A DNA stretch of 64,000 nucleotides, taken from Romboutsia hominis. GTDB taxonomy: Bacteria > Bacillota > Clostridia > Peptostreptococcales > Peptostreptococcaceae. Below are positions 24,575 through 33,105 of the stretch, one piece after another. Numbering within the stretch: the stretch's first letter is position 1; the number at the start of each line of letters is the position of its first letter. The DNA is taken from positions 992,001-1,056,000 of the forward strand of contig NZ_LN650648.1 in the NCBI RefSeq assembly GCF_900002575.1, written 5' to 3'. A program made the position numbers and the translations under genes. The notes under the pieces were generated by a model. That model saw only the letters and a program-made list of their open reading frames with translations. It did not search any database and was not told the origin of the DNA.

Positions 24575-26627
24575 CATCCAAAAAATAAGAGAAAAGTATA
24601 TTAGAGAGATACATGTATCTGATAATAAGACTCAAAAAATTAGAGAGTTAGCAGATATTCTTTATACTTTAGATTTAACGGTATATTCTAAAGATTATTC
24701 CTTTGATTCTGCATTATATAGTGCTTTATCTGAATCCTATATAGATAGCAATATATCTTTACATCCCGGACAATTAGAAATAATAGATGAAATAGTAAAT
24801 AATAATGCATTAATAGTAAGTGCTCCAACTAGTTTTGGGAAAACTTTTTGTATATTTGAGTATATAATTCGATACAAACCTAAAACTGTAGTTTTGGTGG
24901 TGCCAACATTAGCTCTTGTCGATGAATACTTAAAGAAGATAATAAAAAGATATAATTTTCAGTTTAAAGATTATAAAATACATACTGTGATAGATGATGA
25001 AAAAAAATATGATTTTGATAAGTGTAATATATTTATTTTAACACACGATAGAGTAGTTCAAGAAGAATCATATAGAACATTTCCAAAGATAGATTTTTTA
25101 GTAATAGATGAAGTTTATAAACTTAAGAAGGATATAGAGGATGATAGAGTTTTAGTATTAAATATGGCATATTATAATCTCTCCAAAATATCAGATAAGT
25201 ACTTGCTATTAGCTCCATTTATAGATTCGATAGATAATATTGAAGCATTGGAAAATGAACCAAAGTTTTTTAAGTCAAATTATTCACCTGTTGTAAATGA
25301 TATTAAGACTATAAATATATCAAATGACAATGATAGGTATTTAGAGTGCAGAAAAATTTTAAAGAGTTTTGATAAAGATGATAAAAGTATTATATATTTT
25401 CCGACGGTATCAGGTATATATAAATATGTAAATGAAATAATATGTGAAGAACCGATTTTAGAGGATTTAGATGATGATGTGAGAGATTTTATTAAATGGG
25501 CAAAAGAAGATATACATGAAGAATGGTGCTTAGTCAAAGCTTTAGAAAGAGGATATTTAATTCATAATGGTCAAATACCCATTGGTACAAGAATGTTTCA
25601 ACTAGACTTTTACGAAGAGAGTGATACTTATAACACTCTTCTATGTACATCAACCCTATTAGAAGGTATAAACACCACAGCTAAGAATATTATAATTACA
25701 AGACCCTCAAGATTATCAGAGAAACATAGTGAAAAAGATGCCTTTACAGCATTTGATTTTTTTAATCTCGTTGGGAGGGCAGGAAGGTTAAATCAACATT
25801 TAATAGGTAATGCATATTATTTAAAAGGTAGTAAGGATCCTAAATTTATCAAAGAAGATGCAGTAAAAAGTATTAGATTTGAAATAAATGATGATAGCAA
25901 AGATATAGATATTCAAAAAGGTAATATTGAAAAACATCAAGAAGTACAAGATTTTCTTAAAGATTTGGAAATATCGATAGAAGAATATTTATCAGAAGTT
26001 GGAAGTAGACTTAGATTTAATACAGTATTAAATATATACATTCGTTATAATAAATATAAAGCAGAATTGTTTGAAGAATTAGATATATTAAGTAATGATT
26101 CTAAGAGGGGGAGACTTTATCTAATTAGAATTCTATATAAAATAATAGAAGAAAAAGAGAATAAATTATACTCTAATATTATAAATAATTTACTGAATAA
26201 AAGTAGGCCTAAGATAAAATCAGTAGTAAAAAAAACTTTAGATTATTATAAAGGACTTGATATTAATTATGTTATAGCAATAACTATAAGATTAAAAATG
26301 AGTTATATAGAAAATGATTTTTATACAAAACTGTTAGTTATAAAATTTTTTATAGTTAATATTGATCCTACATATTCGCATCTTATAGATATACTTAACA
26401 ATAAAGTAGTATCTTCAATTGAACAATTATATTTTACATCGTCAAGACATAAAAAAATGCTGACTGATTTAGGAATATATGAAAGAGATATTGATAAAAT
26501 TATATCTATTATAGGAAATGATTTTGATGATGCTACAGAATTGAAATATAAGTTAATTAAGAATAAAAATAATTTAAGAAATTTAAGTTTTATATCTAAG
26601 TATGTAATTGAAAAGCTTATACAATAA
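24549..26627 (+). CDS. hamB: Hachiman defence protein HamB (superfamily 2 helicase)
   Basis: The 692-residue helicase has a Q-like motif (LHPGQLEIID, about 71-80), Walker A (APTSFGKT, 92-99), motif Ia (VVPTLALVDEY), motif II DEVY (187-190), then STLLEGINTTAKNIII and FFNLVGRAGR as motifs V and VI. This is the Ski2-like order. The last 250 residues are helical and family-specific. It starts at ATG 24549 inside hamA. Motif II has Tyr where most relatives have His. It would watch for phage DNA structures and control HamA. Confidence 0.85.
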   Translation: MSRENIINDIQKIREKYIREIHVSDNKTQKIRELADILYTLDLTVYSKDYSFDSALYSALSESYIDSNISLHPGQLEIIDEIVNNNALIVSAPTSFGKTFCIFEYIIRYKPKTVVLVVPTLALVDEYLKKIIKRYNFQFKDYKIHTVIDDEKKYDFDKCNIFILTHDRVVQEESYRTFPKIDFLVIDEVYKLKKDIEDDRVLVLNMAYYNLSKISDKYLLLAPFIDSIDNIEALENEPKFFKSNYSPVVNDIKTINISNDNDRYLECRKILKSFDKDDKSIIYFPTVSGIYKYVNEIICEEPILEDLDDDVRDFIKWAKEDIHEEWCLVKALERGYLIHNGQIPIGTRMFQLDFYEESDTYNTLLCTSTLLEGINTTAKNIIITRPSRLSEKHSEKDAFTAFDFFNLVGRAGRLNQHLIGNAYYLKGSKDPKFIKEDAVKSIRFEINDDSKDIDIQKGNIEKHQEVQDFLKDLEISIEEYLSEVGSRLRFNTVLNIYIRYNKYKAELFEELDILSNDSKRGRLYLIRILYKIIEEKENKLYSNIINNLLNKSRPKIKSVVKKTLDYYKGLDINYVIAITIRLKMSYIENDFYTKLLVIKFFIVNIDPTYSHLIDILNNKVVSSIEQLYFTSSRHKKMLTDLGIYERDIDKIISIIGNDFDDATELKYKLIKNKNNLRNLSFISKYVIEKLIQ

Positions 26628-26733
26628 TTAAGATTTTATAGCATTTTAATAATATTATACTTTGATAGCGTATCAAACAAAGCCACATTGATAAATCTAA
26701 ATAGATAATTATAATAATTGAAGCTAATATTTA

Positions 26734-27266
26734 AGTATGATAATAATAAAATAGGAAGAGATGAGCAGAGGCACTTATACAGAGAAGCATGTATTAAATA
26801 AAATGAGGCTATACCAGTTTTAAGTAAGGCGTTAAATGAAAGGTTAAAAATTAAGTCTAATGATAATCAGTAGATATTTAATAATCTTAGAAATAAGCTA
26901 GAGAAAGTAAATAAGGAAATTGAAAATGTACTTAAGGTTATAATGAGTGGTATAGTTAACAATATGATTAAAGATAAGTTAGATAAATTAGAACAAGTAA
27001 AGTTAAATTTAGACTTAAAGATAAATGAATTATCTATAGAAAGTAATGATGTAGAATAAGTAGATATAACAGAAGATCAAATTAGAAGTATGTTTGGAAA
27101 GTTTAAAGGTTTTATTTTTATTAGAAATTTACCAGAATGTAAGAAGTTTATAAGTGATTATGTTACAGCAGTAATAGTATATAGAGACCATGTTGAAGTG
27201 ATATTCAATGTGGTCTTTTCTTTTGTTGCTAATGAAAAAAGTCACAATTTATATATAAAAAGGTAA
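26734..27266 (+). pseudogene. C-terminal remnant of a large serine recombinase
   Basis: One reading frame, with three in-frame stops (TAA, TAG, TAA), encodes the typical end of a large serine integrase: a coiled coil (FNNLRNKLEKVNKEIENVLK), then ITEDQIRSMFGKFKGF, then RNLPECKKFISDYVTAVIVY and RDHVEVIFNVVFSF. The catalytic N-terminal domain is absent. It lies inside the defence island, and so is probably the island's old integration enzyme. Confidence 0.75.
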
Positions 27267-27434
27267 GAAATGAAATTATAAATAGATATATAATAGGAGA
27301 ATTAATTATAATAATATATGGATAATAAGATGTTAATGATTTATAATAATTTATAGTAATTTATAATAATTTATAAAATGGTTATCAAATAAACATTAAT
27401 AGTATATAATATAAATAAGAAAAGGGAATAATTT

Positions 27435-27776
27435 ATGATTGAATCACTAGCAGAAAAAATAATAAGAAAGAACTTTGAAGAGGGGAATTATGAAATAACG
27501 ACCCATGCATTTGAAAGAATGAATGAGAGAATGATAGATATAGATGATGTAGAGAGATGTGTAGTACAAGGAGAAACAATTGAATTTCAAAAGGATATAG
27601 ATACGAAAGATATAAAAGTATTATTTCAAGAAGATACTGAGGATATTCCTGAATTTTATGTTGTAGTAAAGGCATCATATGATATGCCGTCAATTGTAAC
27701 AGTATGTAGAACTGATAGTGAAGTTTGGGAATGTATAGATAATGTTTTACGTAGAAAGGAGAGATTTAGAAGATGA
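27435..27776 (+). CDS. DUF4258 protein (putative toxin)
   Basis: The 113-residue protein has the DUF4258 pattern: ITTHAFERMNERMIDIDDVE (about residues 21-40) and VVVKASYDMPSIVTVCR. DUF4258 proteins share a fold with mRNA-cutting RelE/MqsR-like toxins and often precede a YgiT antitoxin gene, as here. ATG 27435 follows AAAGGGA. It overlaps the next gene by four bases. Confidence 0.75.
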   Translation: MIESLAEKIIRKNFEEGNYEITTHAFERMNERMIDIDDVERCVVQGETIEFQKDIDTKDIKVLFQEDTEDIPEFYVVVKASYDMPSIVTVCRTDSEVWECIDNVLRRKERFRR

Positions 27777-28213
27777 CGAAAAAATGTTATATATGTGATA
27801 GTAATATGAATAAAACTACTACCTCAATTAAAACAGGATGGGGAGAATATAAATTAACGATAGATGGTATCAGTGCAAATGTATGTCCAAACTGTGGAGA
27901 AATAACTTTAGAAAGTAAAGAAGCTATAATGATTCAAAAACTTAGTAAAAGTTTATCAAGTATAGATGATAAAGAAAAACCTAATATATTAAATTTAACC
28001 GAAGTAGCAGATTTGCTTAGAGTAAGCAATCAAACAATATATAATATGATAAGAGATGGAAGAATTAAAGCATATAAAGTTGGTAGAGAATGGAGATTCT
28101 TAAGAAAAGATATAGAAACATTCATGAGTGAAGATGTATGTCACATAGCTGCAAGAGGACAAAAAAATACACTAACAGACAATGATACTAAAATAATCGA
28201 GAAGTATCTTTAG
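27773..28213 (+). CDS. YgiT zinc-ribbon plus excisionase-type HTH (putative antitoxin)
   Basis: Residues 1-50 form a YgiT/MqsA-like zinc ribbon (CYICDS and CPNCGE). Residues 68-120 are an excisionase/MerR-type helix-turn-helix (LNLTEVADLLRVSNQTIYNM, then RDGRIKAYKVGREWRF). The tail is polar. In MqsA the DNA-binding part is XRE type, so this fusion differs. The ribbon would bind the upstream DUF4258 protein, and the HTH would repress the operon. Confidence 0.8.
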   Translation: MTKKCYICDSNMNKTTTSIKTGWGEYKLTIDGISANVCPNCGEITLESKEAIMIQKLSKSLSSIDDKEKPNILNLTEVADLLRVSNQTIYNMIRDGRIKAYKVGREWRFLRKDIETFMSEDVCHIAARGQKNTLTDNDTKIIEKYL

Positions 28214-28214
28214 T

Positions 28215-29009
28215 ATGAGAAAATATATAAATGATAAAAAACCAGAAATATACGCAGAAGAAATTATACAAGCGTTAAATTTAGAGCCACCTATTGATCT
28301 TGAGAAGATATGTGAATACTATGATGTGAATGTTAATAATGAACCTTTAAAAAATGTAGAAGCTATATTGATTATATCTAAGGGAAAAAAGAATATATTA
28401 ATAAATGAATCTAAATACATTTATAATGAAAGAAAAAGATTCACAATAGCTCATGAAATTGGTCACTTATTCATACCATGGCATGATAATATATCTGGGT
28501 GTACTGGTATAGGCAATTTTAATTCTGAGGATAATGTAGAGAACGAAGCAGATTTATTTGCATCAGCTTTACTAATACCTAAAAATGATATAATTAAGGA
28601 TATAGAAGGAAAGAGTGTCACTTTATCATTAATAGAGGAATTAGCTAGAAAGTATCAAGTATCTTTAGGAGCAATGACTAGAAGGATATTGAAATATACG
28701 GATGATAATGTAGTAGCATTATTTTATTTTAAAAATGGTAAAAAGATAGTACAAGCATCATCAGCTTCATTTAGTTCTAGTTTAAAATCAGGCAAAATAA
28801 AAGAATCGGCAGCCGATAAGATGATAACAGGCAAAATGTATAAGTCGAAAGTATTACAAGAACATACGTATAATACCTGGTTTAGTGATAGTAAAGAAGG
28901 TTATATGATTGTAGAGGAATCATTATATCAAAGTAATTTTGACAGAGTCTTTACATTAATTAGAAAATATACATTTACAGATAATAATGAATCTATATTA
29001 GATTTTTAA
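28215..29009 (+). CDS. ImmA/IrrE family metallopeptidase
   Basis: The 264-residue protein has HEIGHLFIPWH (zinc motif HEIGH, about residues 82-86) and NEADLFASALLIP (third ligand). About 100 residues beyond the peptidase core form a second domain (SASFSSSLKSGKIKESAADK onward). It is two bases from the HTH gene, so likely the third gene of that operon. It could cleave the HTH protein under stress, as ImmA does with phage repressors. No recognised partner beyond that. Confidence 0.85.
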   Translation: MRKYINDKKPEIYAEEIIQALNLEPPIDLEKICEYYDVNVNNEPLKNVEAILIISKGKKNILINESKYIYNERKRFTIAHEIGHLFIPWHDNISGCTGIGNFNSEDNVENEADLFASALLIPKNDIIKDIEGKSVTLSLIEELARKYQVSLGAMTRRILKYTDDNVVALFYFKNGKKIVQASSASFSSSLKSGKIKESAADKMITGKMYKSKVLQEHTYNTWFSDSKEGYMIVEESLYQSNFDRVFTLIRKYTFTDNNESILDF

Positions 29010-29030
29010 AATTGTCCGTATTATTCTTAT

Positions 29031-29097
29031 GAATCGTCTCCAACATTGAAATTCACGAAAAACGTATTGATTTAATTGTCAATGCGTTTTTTATTTT
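29031..29097. repeat. Repeat family T, copy B
   Basis: GAATCGTCTCCAACATTGAA then ATTCACGAAAA, followed by the hairpin CGTATTGA/TCAATGCG and T run. The match with copy D at 38838 extends on to about 29150 (including GCTATATTTTGTAACAACTA), where a short coding fragment is also shared. It marks the right border of the defence island. Confidence 0.75.
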
Positions 29098-29270
29098 GAT
29101 TATTATAAAGGACATAAAATTGAAGCCTATAATGAGCTATATTTTGTAACAACTATATACTTATAAATAAAAAGGTTTATATAAGATTATATATTAAAAT
29201 ATGCATATTAGTTGGAAATAAAAGAAAGTAACTAGGTATAAATAGATACAGTATCGAAAACTTAGACGTA

Positions 29271-29338
29271 CCTCGTCTCCACCATTGAAATCCACGAAAA
29301 AGGTATTGACCATATTTAGTCAATATCTTTTTTTATTT
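29271..29338. repeat. Repeat family T, copy C
   Basis: CTCGTCTCCACCATTGAAAT then CCACGAAAAA, followed by the hairpin GGTATTGAC/GTCAATATC and T run. CGTCTCCACCA is the canonical 3' end of a tmRNA with CCA. No tmRNA body lies upstream. Confidence 0.75.
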
Positions 29339-29355
29339 TGAAAATTATTGAAACA

Positions 29356-29396
29356 AAGTATTATTTGTATTACTATATATAATACAAATAATACTT
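29356..29396. promoter_or_regulatory. Perfect 17-bp inverted repeat, candidate GntR operator
   Basis: AAGTATTATTTGTATTA (29356-29372) is the exact reverse complement of 29380-29396, with a seven-base spacer. It lies 40 bases upstream of the regulator gene and probably overlaps its promoter. Confidence 0.75.
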
Positions 29397-29436
29397 TATT
29401 TTAGTTTCAAATTATTTTAAAATCGAGGTGATTTTA

Positions 29437-29829
29437 ATGATTATTAATTTAAATTTTGAAAGTGAAGTTCCTATTTATTTACAACTTAGAAATGAGATTG
29501 TAATAGGAATTGGTAAGGGGGAATTTGTTCAGGGAGAAGGTATTCCTACTGTTAGACAAATGGCTGAGGATTTAGGGATTAATCCTATGACAGTCAATAA
29601 GGCTTACGGACTTTTAAAAAGAGAAGGTTTTATCACAATTGATAGAAGGCATGGAGCTAAGGTTAATTTACTTTCTGGTGGAAAGTTGGAGTTTAAGGAA
29701 AAGTTAGAAGAAGACTTGAATTTGGTTATATCAGAGGCGAGTATCAAAGGTGTAAAAAAAGAAGAGTTTATGGATATGTGTGAGAATATATTTAGTCTGA
29801 TGAAATGTGTGTCTTTAGATAGCAAATAG
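29437..29829 (+). CDS. GntR family regulator (YtrA subfamily)
   Basis: I start at ATG 29437, six bases after GAGGTG; an upstream GTG overlaps that site. The 130-residue product has the GntR winged helix (IPTVRQMAEDLGINPMTVNK, GLLKREGFITIDRRHG) and only a short C-terminal helical tail, which defines the YtrA group. These control adjacent transporters or membrane proteins, here the DUF1648-like gene 15 bases on. The palindrome at 29356 is its probable binding site. Confidence 0.88.
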   Translation: MIINLNFESEVPIYLQLRNEIVIGIGKGEFVQGEGIPTVRQMAEDLGINPMTVNKAYGLLKREGFITIDRRHGAKVNLLSGGKLEFKEKLEEDLNLVISEASIKGVKKEEFMDMCENIFSLMKCVSLDSK

Positions 29830-29844
29830 GGGGAAAGAAAATAT

Positions 29845-31239
29845 ATGAAGAATTTTATCTTAATGCCTGCATTTATTATGATTACAATTGTGGTTTATTT
29901 TACAATGAAGAGTGCAGCCAAACCAAGAAGAAATATATTATTTGGAGTTACTCTTCCAACTGAAGCTTTAAGTGATGATGTTGTTTTAAAGATGATTGAT
30001 GATTACAAGAGAATAATGAATATATTTACATTAGTAATTATATTAACTGGATTGCCAATAGCTTTTATAAATAAGGAACTTTTATCAGTTTTATATTTGC
30101 TTACTTGGAGTTTAGTTACGGCAGAATGGTTAGTTAGGCAACCTTATATACATATGAATAGAAAGCTTAAAAAGTTGAAGAGAGATAATGAATGGTTTAT
30201 TGGGGAAAAAAGAGTTGTAAGTATGGATACTAAAATTAGTAGGTTATTAAAAGATAAGATGCCTATACCTAATAAGTATATTCTTATACCTTTTGGTATA
30301 TCTTTGATTCCACTTATTATATCTATAGTTAAGTATGACGAAGATTTAAAGTATGCAACTTTTATAGCAGTTATATTAATGGCTGTATTAGCATTATTAT
30401 ATTTTGTAGGATTTAGAAGTAGTAATAAGCTTAGATTAAAAGTGTATAGTAAAAATAGTGATATTAATTATATTTTGAATAAAGAAGAAAAATACTTAAA
30501 TTCAATTGCTTGGTTTATTACATCTTTAACTTCAAGTATAATTTTCTTGTTTACATATTTAGTAATTTATGAAGTTATTAATGTAAGTTATAACGTTATA
30601 ACTATTATAGCTATTTTAGGGGCTATAGTTACTTTTGTAGTATATATTTATACTAATAATAGAATAAAAAGTTTAGAAGAAGAGTTACTTAAAATAGATA
30701 AGGAAGTTATTTATACAGATGATGATGAGTATTGGATAGATGGATATAAATATTATAATGAAAATGATTATAACTCAAAAGTAAATCCTAGATTTGGATT
30801 TAATACATATACTTACAACTTAGCTACTAAAAAAGGTAAAATATCATATTATTCAGGATTTATAATATATGCAGTGATTTTTATACCATTATTTTTTAAT
30901 TTATTAAGTATGGAACTTACTAATCATAAGATTAATATATCAAGTGAAAGTATAAGTATTGATTACCCTTATTATGATTATGAATTTAGTGTTAATGATA
31001 TAGAAGATATTAAATTAGTAGATGAAGTTAGTTTTAAACTGAGAACTAATGGTATAGGTACTGATGAATATTGTAGAGGCAATTTTAGATCTAGAGAATA
31101 TGGAAAGTGTAGAGTATATATTTACAATAATAGTAAACCATATATCATTGTAAAATTGAAAAATAACTATTTTATATATAACGAAAAAACTAAAGATGAG
31201 ACTATGGATATATATCATCGGTTAATAGAAAAATTATAA
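29845..31239 (+). CDS. DUF1648/DUF5808-type membrane protein
   Basis: The 464-residue protein has about seven hydrophobic segments. A family-typical loop (DDDEYWIDGYKYYNENDYNS, then VNPRFGFNTYTYNLA) lies near residue 290. The last 100 residues form a soluble bacterial-PH-like domain (SESISIDYPYYDYEFSVND onward). ATG 29845 follows AGGGGGAAA, and the gene is in an operon with the YtrA-type regulator. Such membrane proteins are often near GntR genes and may be involved in immunity or transport. Function unknown. Confidence 0.75.
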   Translation: MKNFILMPAFIMITIVVYFTMKSAAKPRRNILFGVTLPTEALSDDVVLKMIDDYKRIMNIFTLVIILTGLPIAFINKELLSVLYLLTWSLVTAEWLVRQPYIHMNRKLKKLKRDNEWFIGEKRVVSMDTKISRLLKDKMPIPNKYILIPFGISLIPLIISIVKYDEDLKYATFIAVILMAVLALLYFVGFRSSNKLRLKVYSKNSDINYILNKEEKYLNSIAWFITSLTSSIIFLFTYLVIYEVINVSYNVITIIAILGAIVTFVVYIYTNNRIKSLEEELLKIDKEVIYTDDDEYWIDGYKYYNENDYNSKVNPRFGFNTYTYNLATKKGKISYYSGFIIYAVIFIPLFFNLLSMELTNHKINISSESISIDYPYYDYEFSVNDIEDIKLVDEVSFKLRTNGIGTDEYCRGNFRSREYGKCRVYIYNNSKPYIIVKLKNNYFIYNEKTKDETMDIYHRLIEKL

Positions 31240-31310
31240 AATTAAACCACATTAAATTCATAGATATTTATCAAAACTGCTTGTGCTAATAATATAAAAC
31301 TACAAAATAA
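31240..31310 (-). pseudogene. 3' end remnant of a DUF1275 gene
   Basis: Read on minus this short stretch encodes the last residues of a DUF1275 protein (compare the intact gene ending at 45537: QAVWINIYECSVV). The rest of the gene is missing. Homologous tail DNA is also present at 39165. Confidence 0.6.
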
Positions 31311-31314
31311 TTTA

Positions 31315-31375
31315 TAGTATATATGGATAGGAGGAACGATTCGTTCCTCTTTGTTTATGCGGTAAATTTATATGT
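31315..31375 (+). terminator. Hairpin family H, copy 2, with dnaC 3' fragment
   Basis: ATATATGGATAGGAGGAACG and the following hairpin and TTTGTTTATGCGGTAAATTT match 23050-23105 nearly exactly. The first bases are the last codons of a dnaC-like gene, so this is a transplanted or deleted phage-gene end. Confidence 0.8.
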
Positions 31376-31498
31376 TCATAGTATAGATAATAACATAATG
31401 ATGAAAGTTTATTTAAGAATCATTACAAATCTAATAACTTAGAAAAATATATATAGCTTATAATGTAAAAATATAAAGACTATAAAAGGAGGTTATTA

Positions 31499-32120
31499 TG
31501 GAAAGTTATTTTACAATAGGAAATAATATCATAGAAGGAAAGAAATTTTACCTATACGTAGTATTTTAGAAACTATTGCATTTTCTAGTAATGCCATGTA
31601 TGTATCATTACCTATGGTAGATACTTCAGAAGGTTTAAATTCAGAATTAGGACCATTTTTAGAAGGTGGAGATGTTTTAGTTCTTTACAAAACAGTTTTT
31701 GTAGGAAATTCAGGACAATCATCAAATGACAATGGATATAGATGGTTAAAAACATTTTTAGGACATTTTGGTTATAATGTAGTTCAAGTTCCATTAAAAA
31801 ATAATGTGCTACATTTAGATTGCGCATTAAGTTTGGTAAGAGATGGACTAATGATTGTATGTGAGGAAGCTTTAATAAATGGTATTCCAGAGGAGTTAAA
31901 AAATTGGGATAAGATATCAGTGCCTTATAGTGATGTATCAAGATTAGCTGTAAATGGATTGCCAGTTAATGATTCAGTATATATTTTAGATCCGGAGTTT
32001 GAATATATAGGAAAATAACTAATTAGTAAGGGGATAACTGTTGAATATATTGATTTTGAAATTTCAAGAAGTTTAGGAGGATCATTTAGATGTAGTACAC
32101 AGCCATTATTAAGATATTAA
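31499..32120 (+). pseudogene. Amidinotransferase/deiminase-family gene, broken
   Basis: The open part (31596-32018) encodes a dimethylarginine dimethylaminohydrolase/amidinotransferase-like core: GPFLEGGDVLVLYKTVFVG, then HLDCALSLVRDGLMIVCEEA. The family's catalytic cysteine block (ISRSLGGSFRCSTQPLLRY) lies beyond an in-frame TAA at 32016. Upstream, a start with AAAGGAGG at 31499 is in another frame, so there is also a frameshift near codon 20. The gene cannot make active enzyme. Confidence 0.75.
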
Positions 32121-32182
32121 ACAGTGATAAAATGAATATTTTAATAATTGTACTTAGAAAAACTTAATCGTGGGTATGAAAT

Positions 32183-32218
32183 AAAAAAAGTTATTAGTAA
32201 TTTGCTAATATCTTTTTT
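32183..32218 (+). terminator. Terminator after the broken deiminase gene
   Basis: AAAGTTATTAG pairs with CTAATATCTTT with one mismatch and is followed by TTTT. Confidence 0.6.
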
Positions 32219-32384
32219 TATTTTAATAATACTAGCGTAATTATATATATATTTAGTAATAGAAAATAGAAAAATATTTTACAAGGAAAAATTTATATTT
32301 TATAAAGATAAGCATTTAATTTCATATTGGTTTTACATTAAAACATTATAATATTTATAAAGATAAATATTAGGAGGGGAATAT

Positions 32385-32954
32385 ATGAATAAAAGTAAAT
32401 TAAAAAAGGGAGTTACACTATTATTATCAGCTATAACTATATTTTTAATAGTGGGATGTACAAATTCAGAAAATAGTAATCAAAATATTTCATCTAGTAA
32501 TATTTTTAAAGAAATGAAGACTAAAGATATTAATGGGAATACAGTAGATAGTTCTATTTTCTCAGAAAAGAAACTTACATTAGTTAATGTATGGAATACA
32601 GGGTGCACTCCTTGTATAGATGAAATTCCAATATTAGATAAATTAAATAAAGAGTATGAGAAAAAAGGTGTTTCAATAAAAGGATTATTATTAGAGTCAG
32701 GGGTAGGATTAACTGAACAAGAAAAATCAGTAGTAGAGGAAATATTAAGTAAATCTAAATCAAGTTATCAACAAATTACTATGTCAAAGAATATGTTAGA
32801 AGATGATATTTTTAAAAATATAGATGCATTCCCTACGACATTTTTTATAGACAAGGATGGCAATATTGTAGATCAAATAGATGGTTCTAATGATTATGAA
32901 GGATGGAAATCTAGAATAGAAGACGTATTAAAAAAGGTTGATGTAAATGAGTAA
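32385..32954 (+). CDS. TlpA/ResA-like thioredoxin lipoprotein
   Basis: ATG 32385 follows AGGAGGGG. The signal peptide ends in a lipobox (FLIVGC, Cys25), so the protein is lipid-anchored outside the membrane. The thioredoxin fold follows, with the active site NTGCTPC (about residues 72-78) and a cis-proline region (DAFPTTFFID). It would reduce or oxidise disulfides on extracellular proteins. It overlaps the next small gene by eight bases and is joined to a polyferredoxin that could feed it electrons. Confidence 0.88.
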   Translation: MNKSKLKKGVTLLLSAITIFLIVGCTNSENSNQNISSSNIFKEMKTKDINGNTVDSSIFSEKKLTLVNVWNTGCTPCIDEIPILDKLNKEYEKKGVSIKGLLLESGVGLTEQEKSVVEEILSKSKSSYQQITMSKNMLEDDIFKNIDAFPTTFFIDKDGNIVDQIDGSNDYEGWKSRIEDVLKKVDVNE

Positions 32955-33096
32955 ATTTATAAAAAAAAATAAAATTGGCTTAGCTTTAATAACTTTAGGC
33001 ATGTTATCATTATTTCTTGGCATTCATAGAGGTGAGCACTTAACTGTAGCCAAAAAATCTAATATTATATGTCTTGAATGCATAGGAATTGGATAG
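32947..33096 (+). CDS. CD1871A-family CXXC peptide
   Basis: This 49-residue frame overlaps the lipoprotein gene by eight bases. It has a basic start (MSKFIKKNK), one transmembrane helix (IGLALITLGMLSLFLGI), then HRGEH and the ending NIICLECIGIG, which contains a CXXC pair. This is the pattern of the C. difficile CD1871A family, found with thioredoxin and 4Fe-4S proteins, as here. Its exact job is unknown; it may pass reducing power across the membrane. Confidence 0.8.
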   Translation: MSKFIKKNKIGLALITLGMLSLFLGIHRGEHLTVAKKSNIICLECIGIG

Positions 33097-33105
33097 GGGA
33101 TAGCT

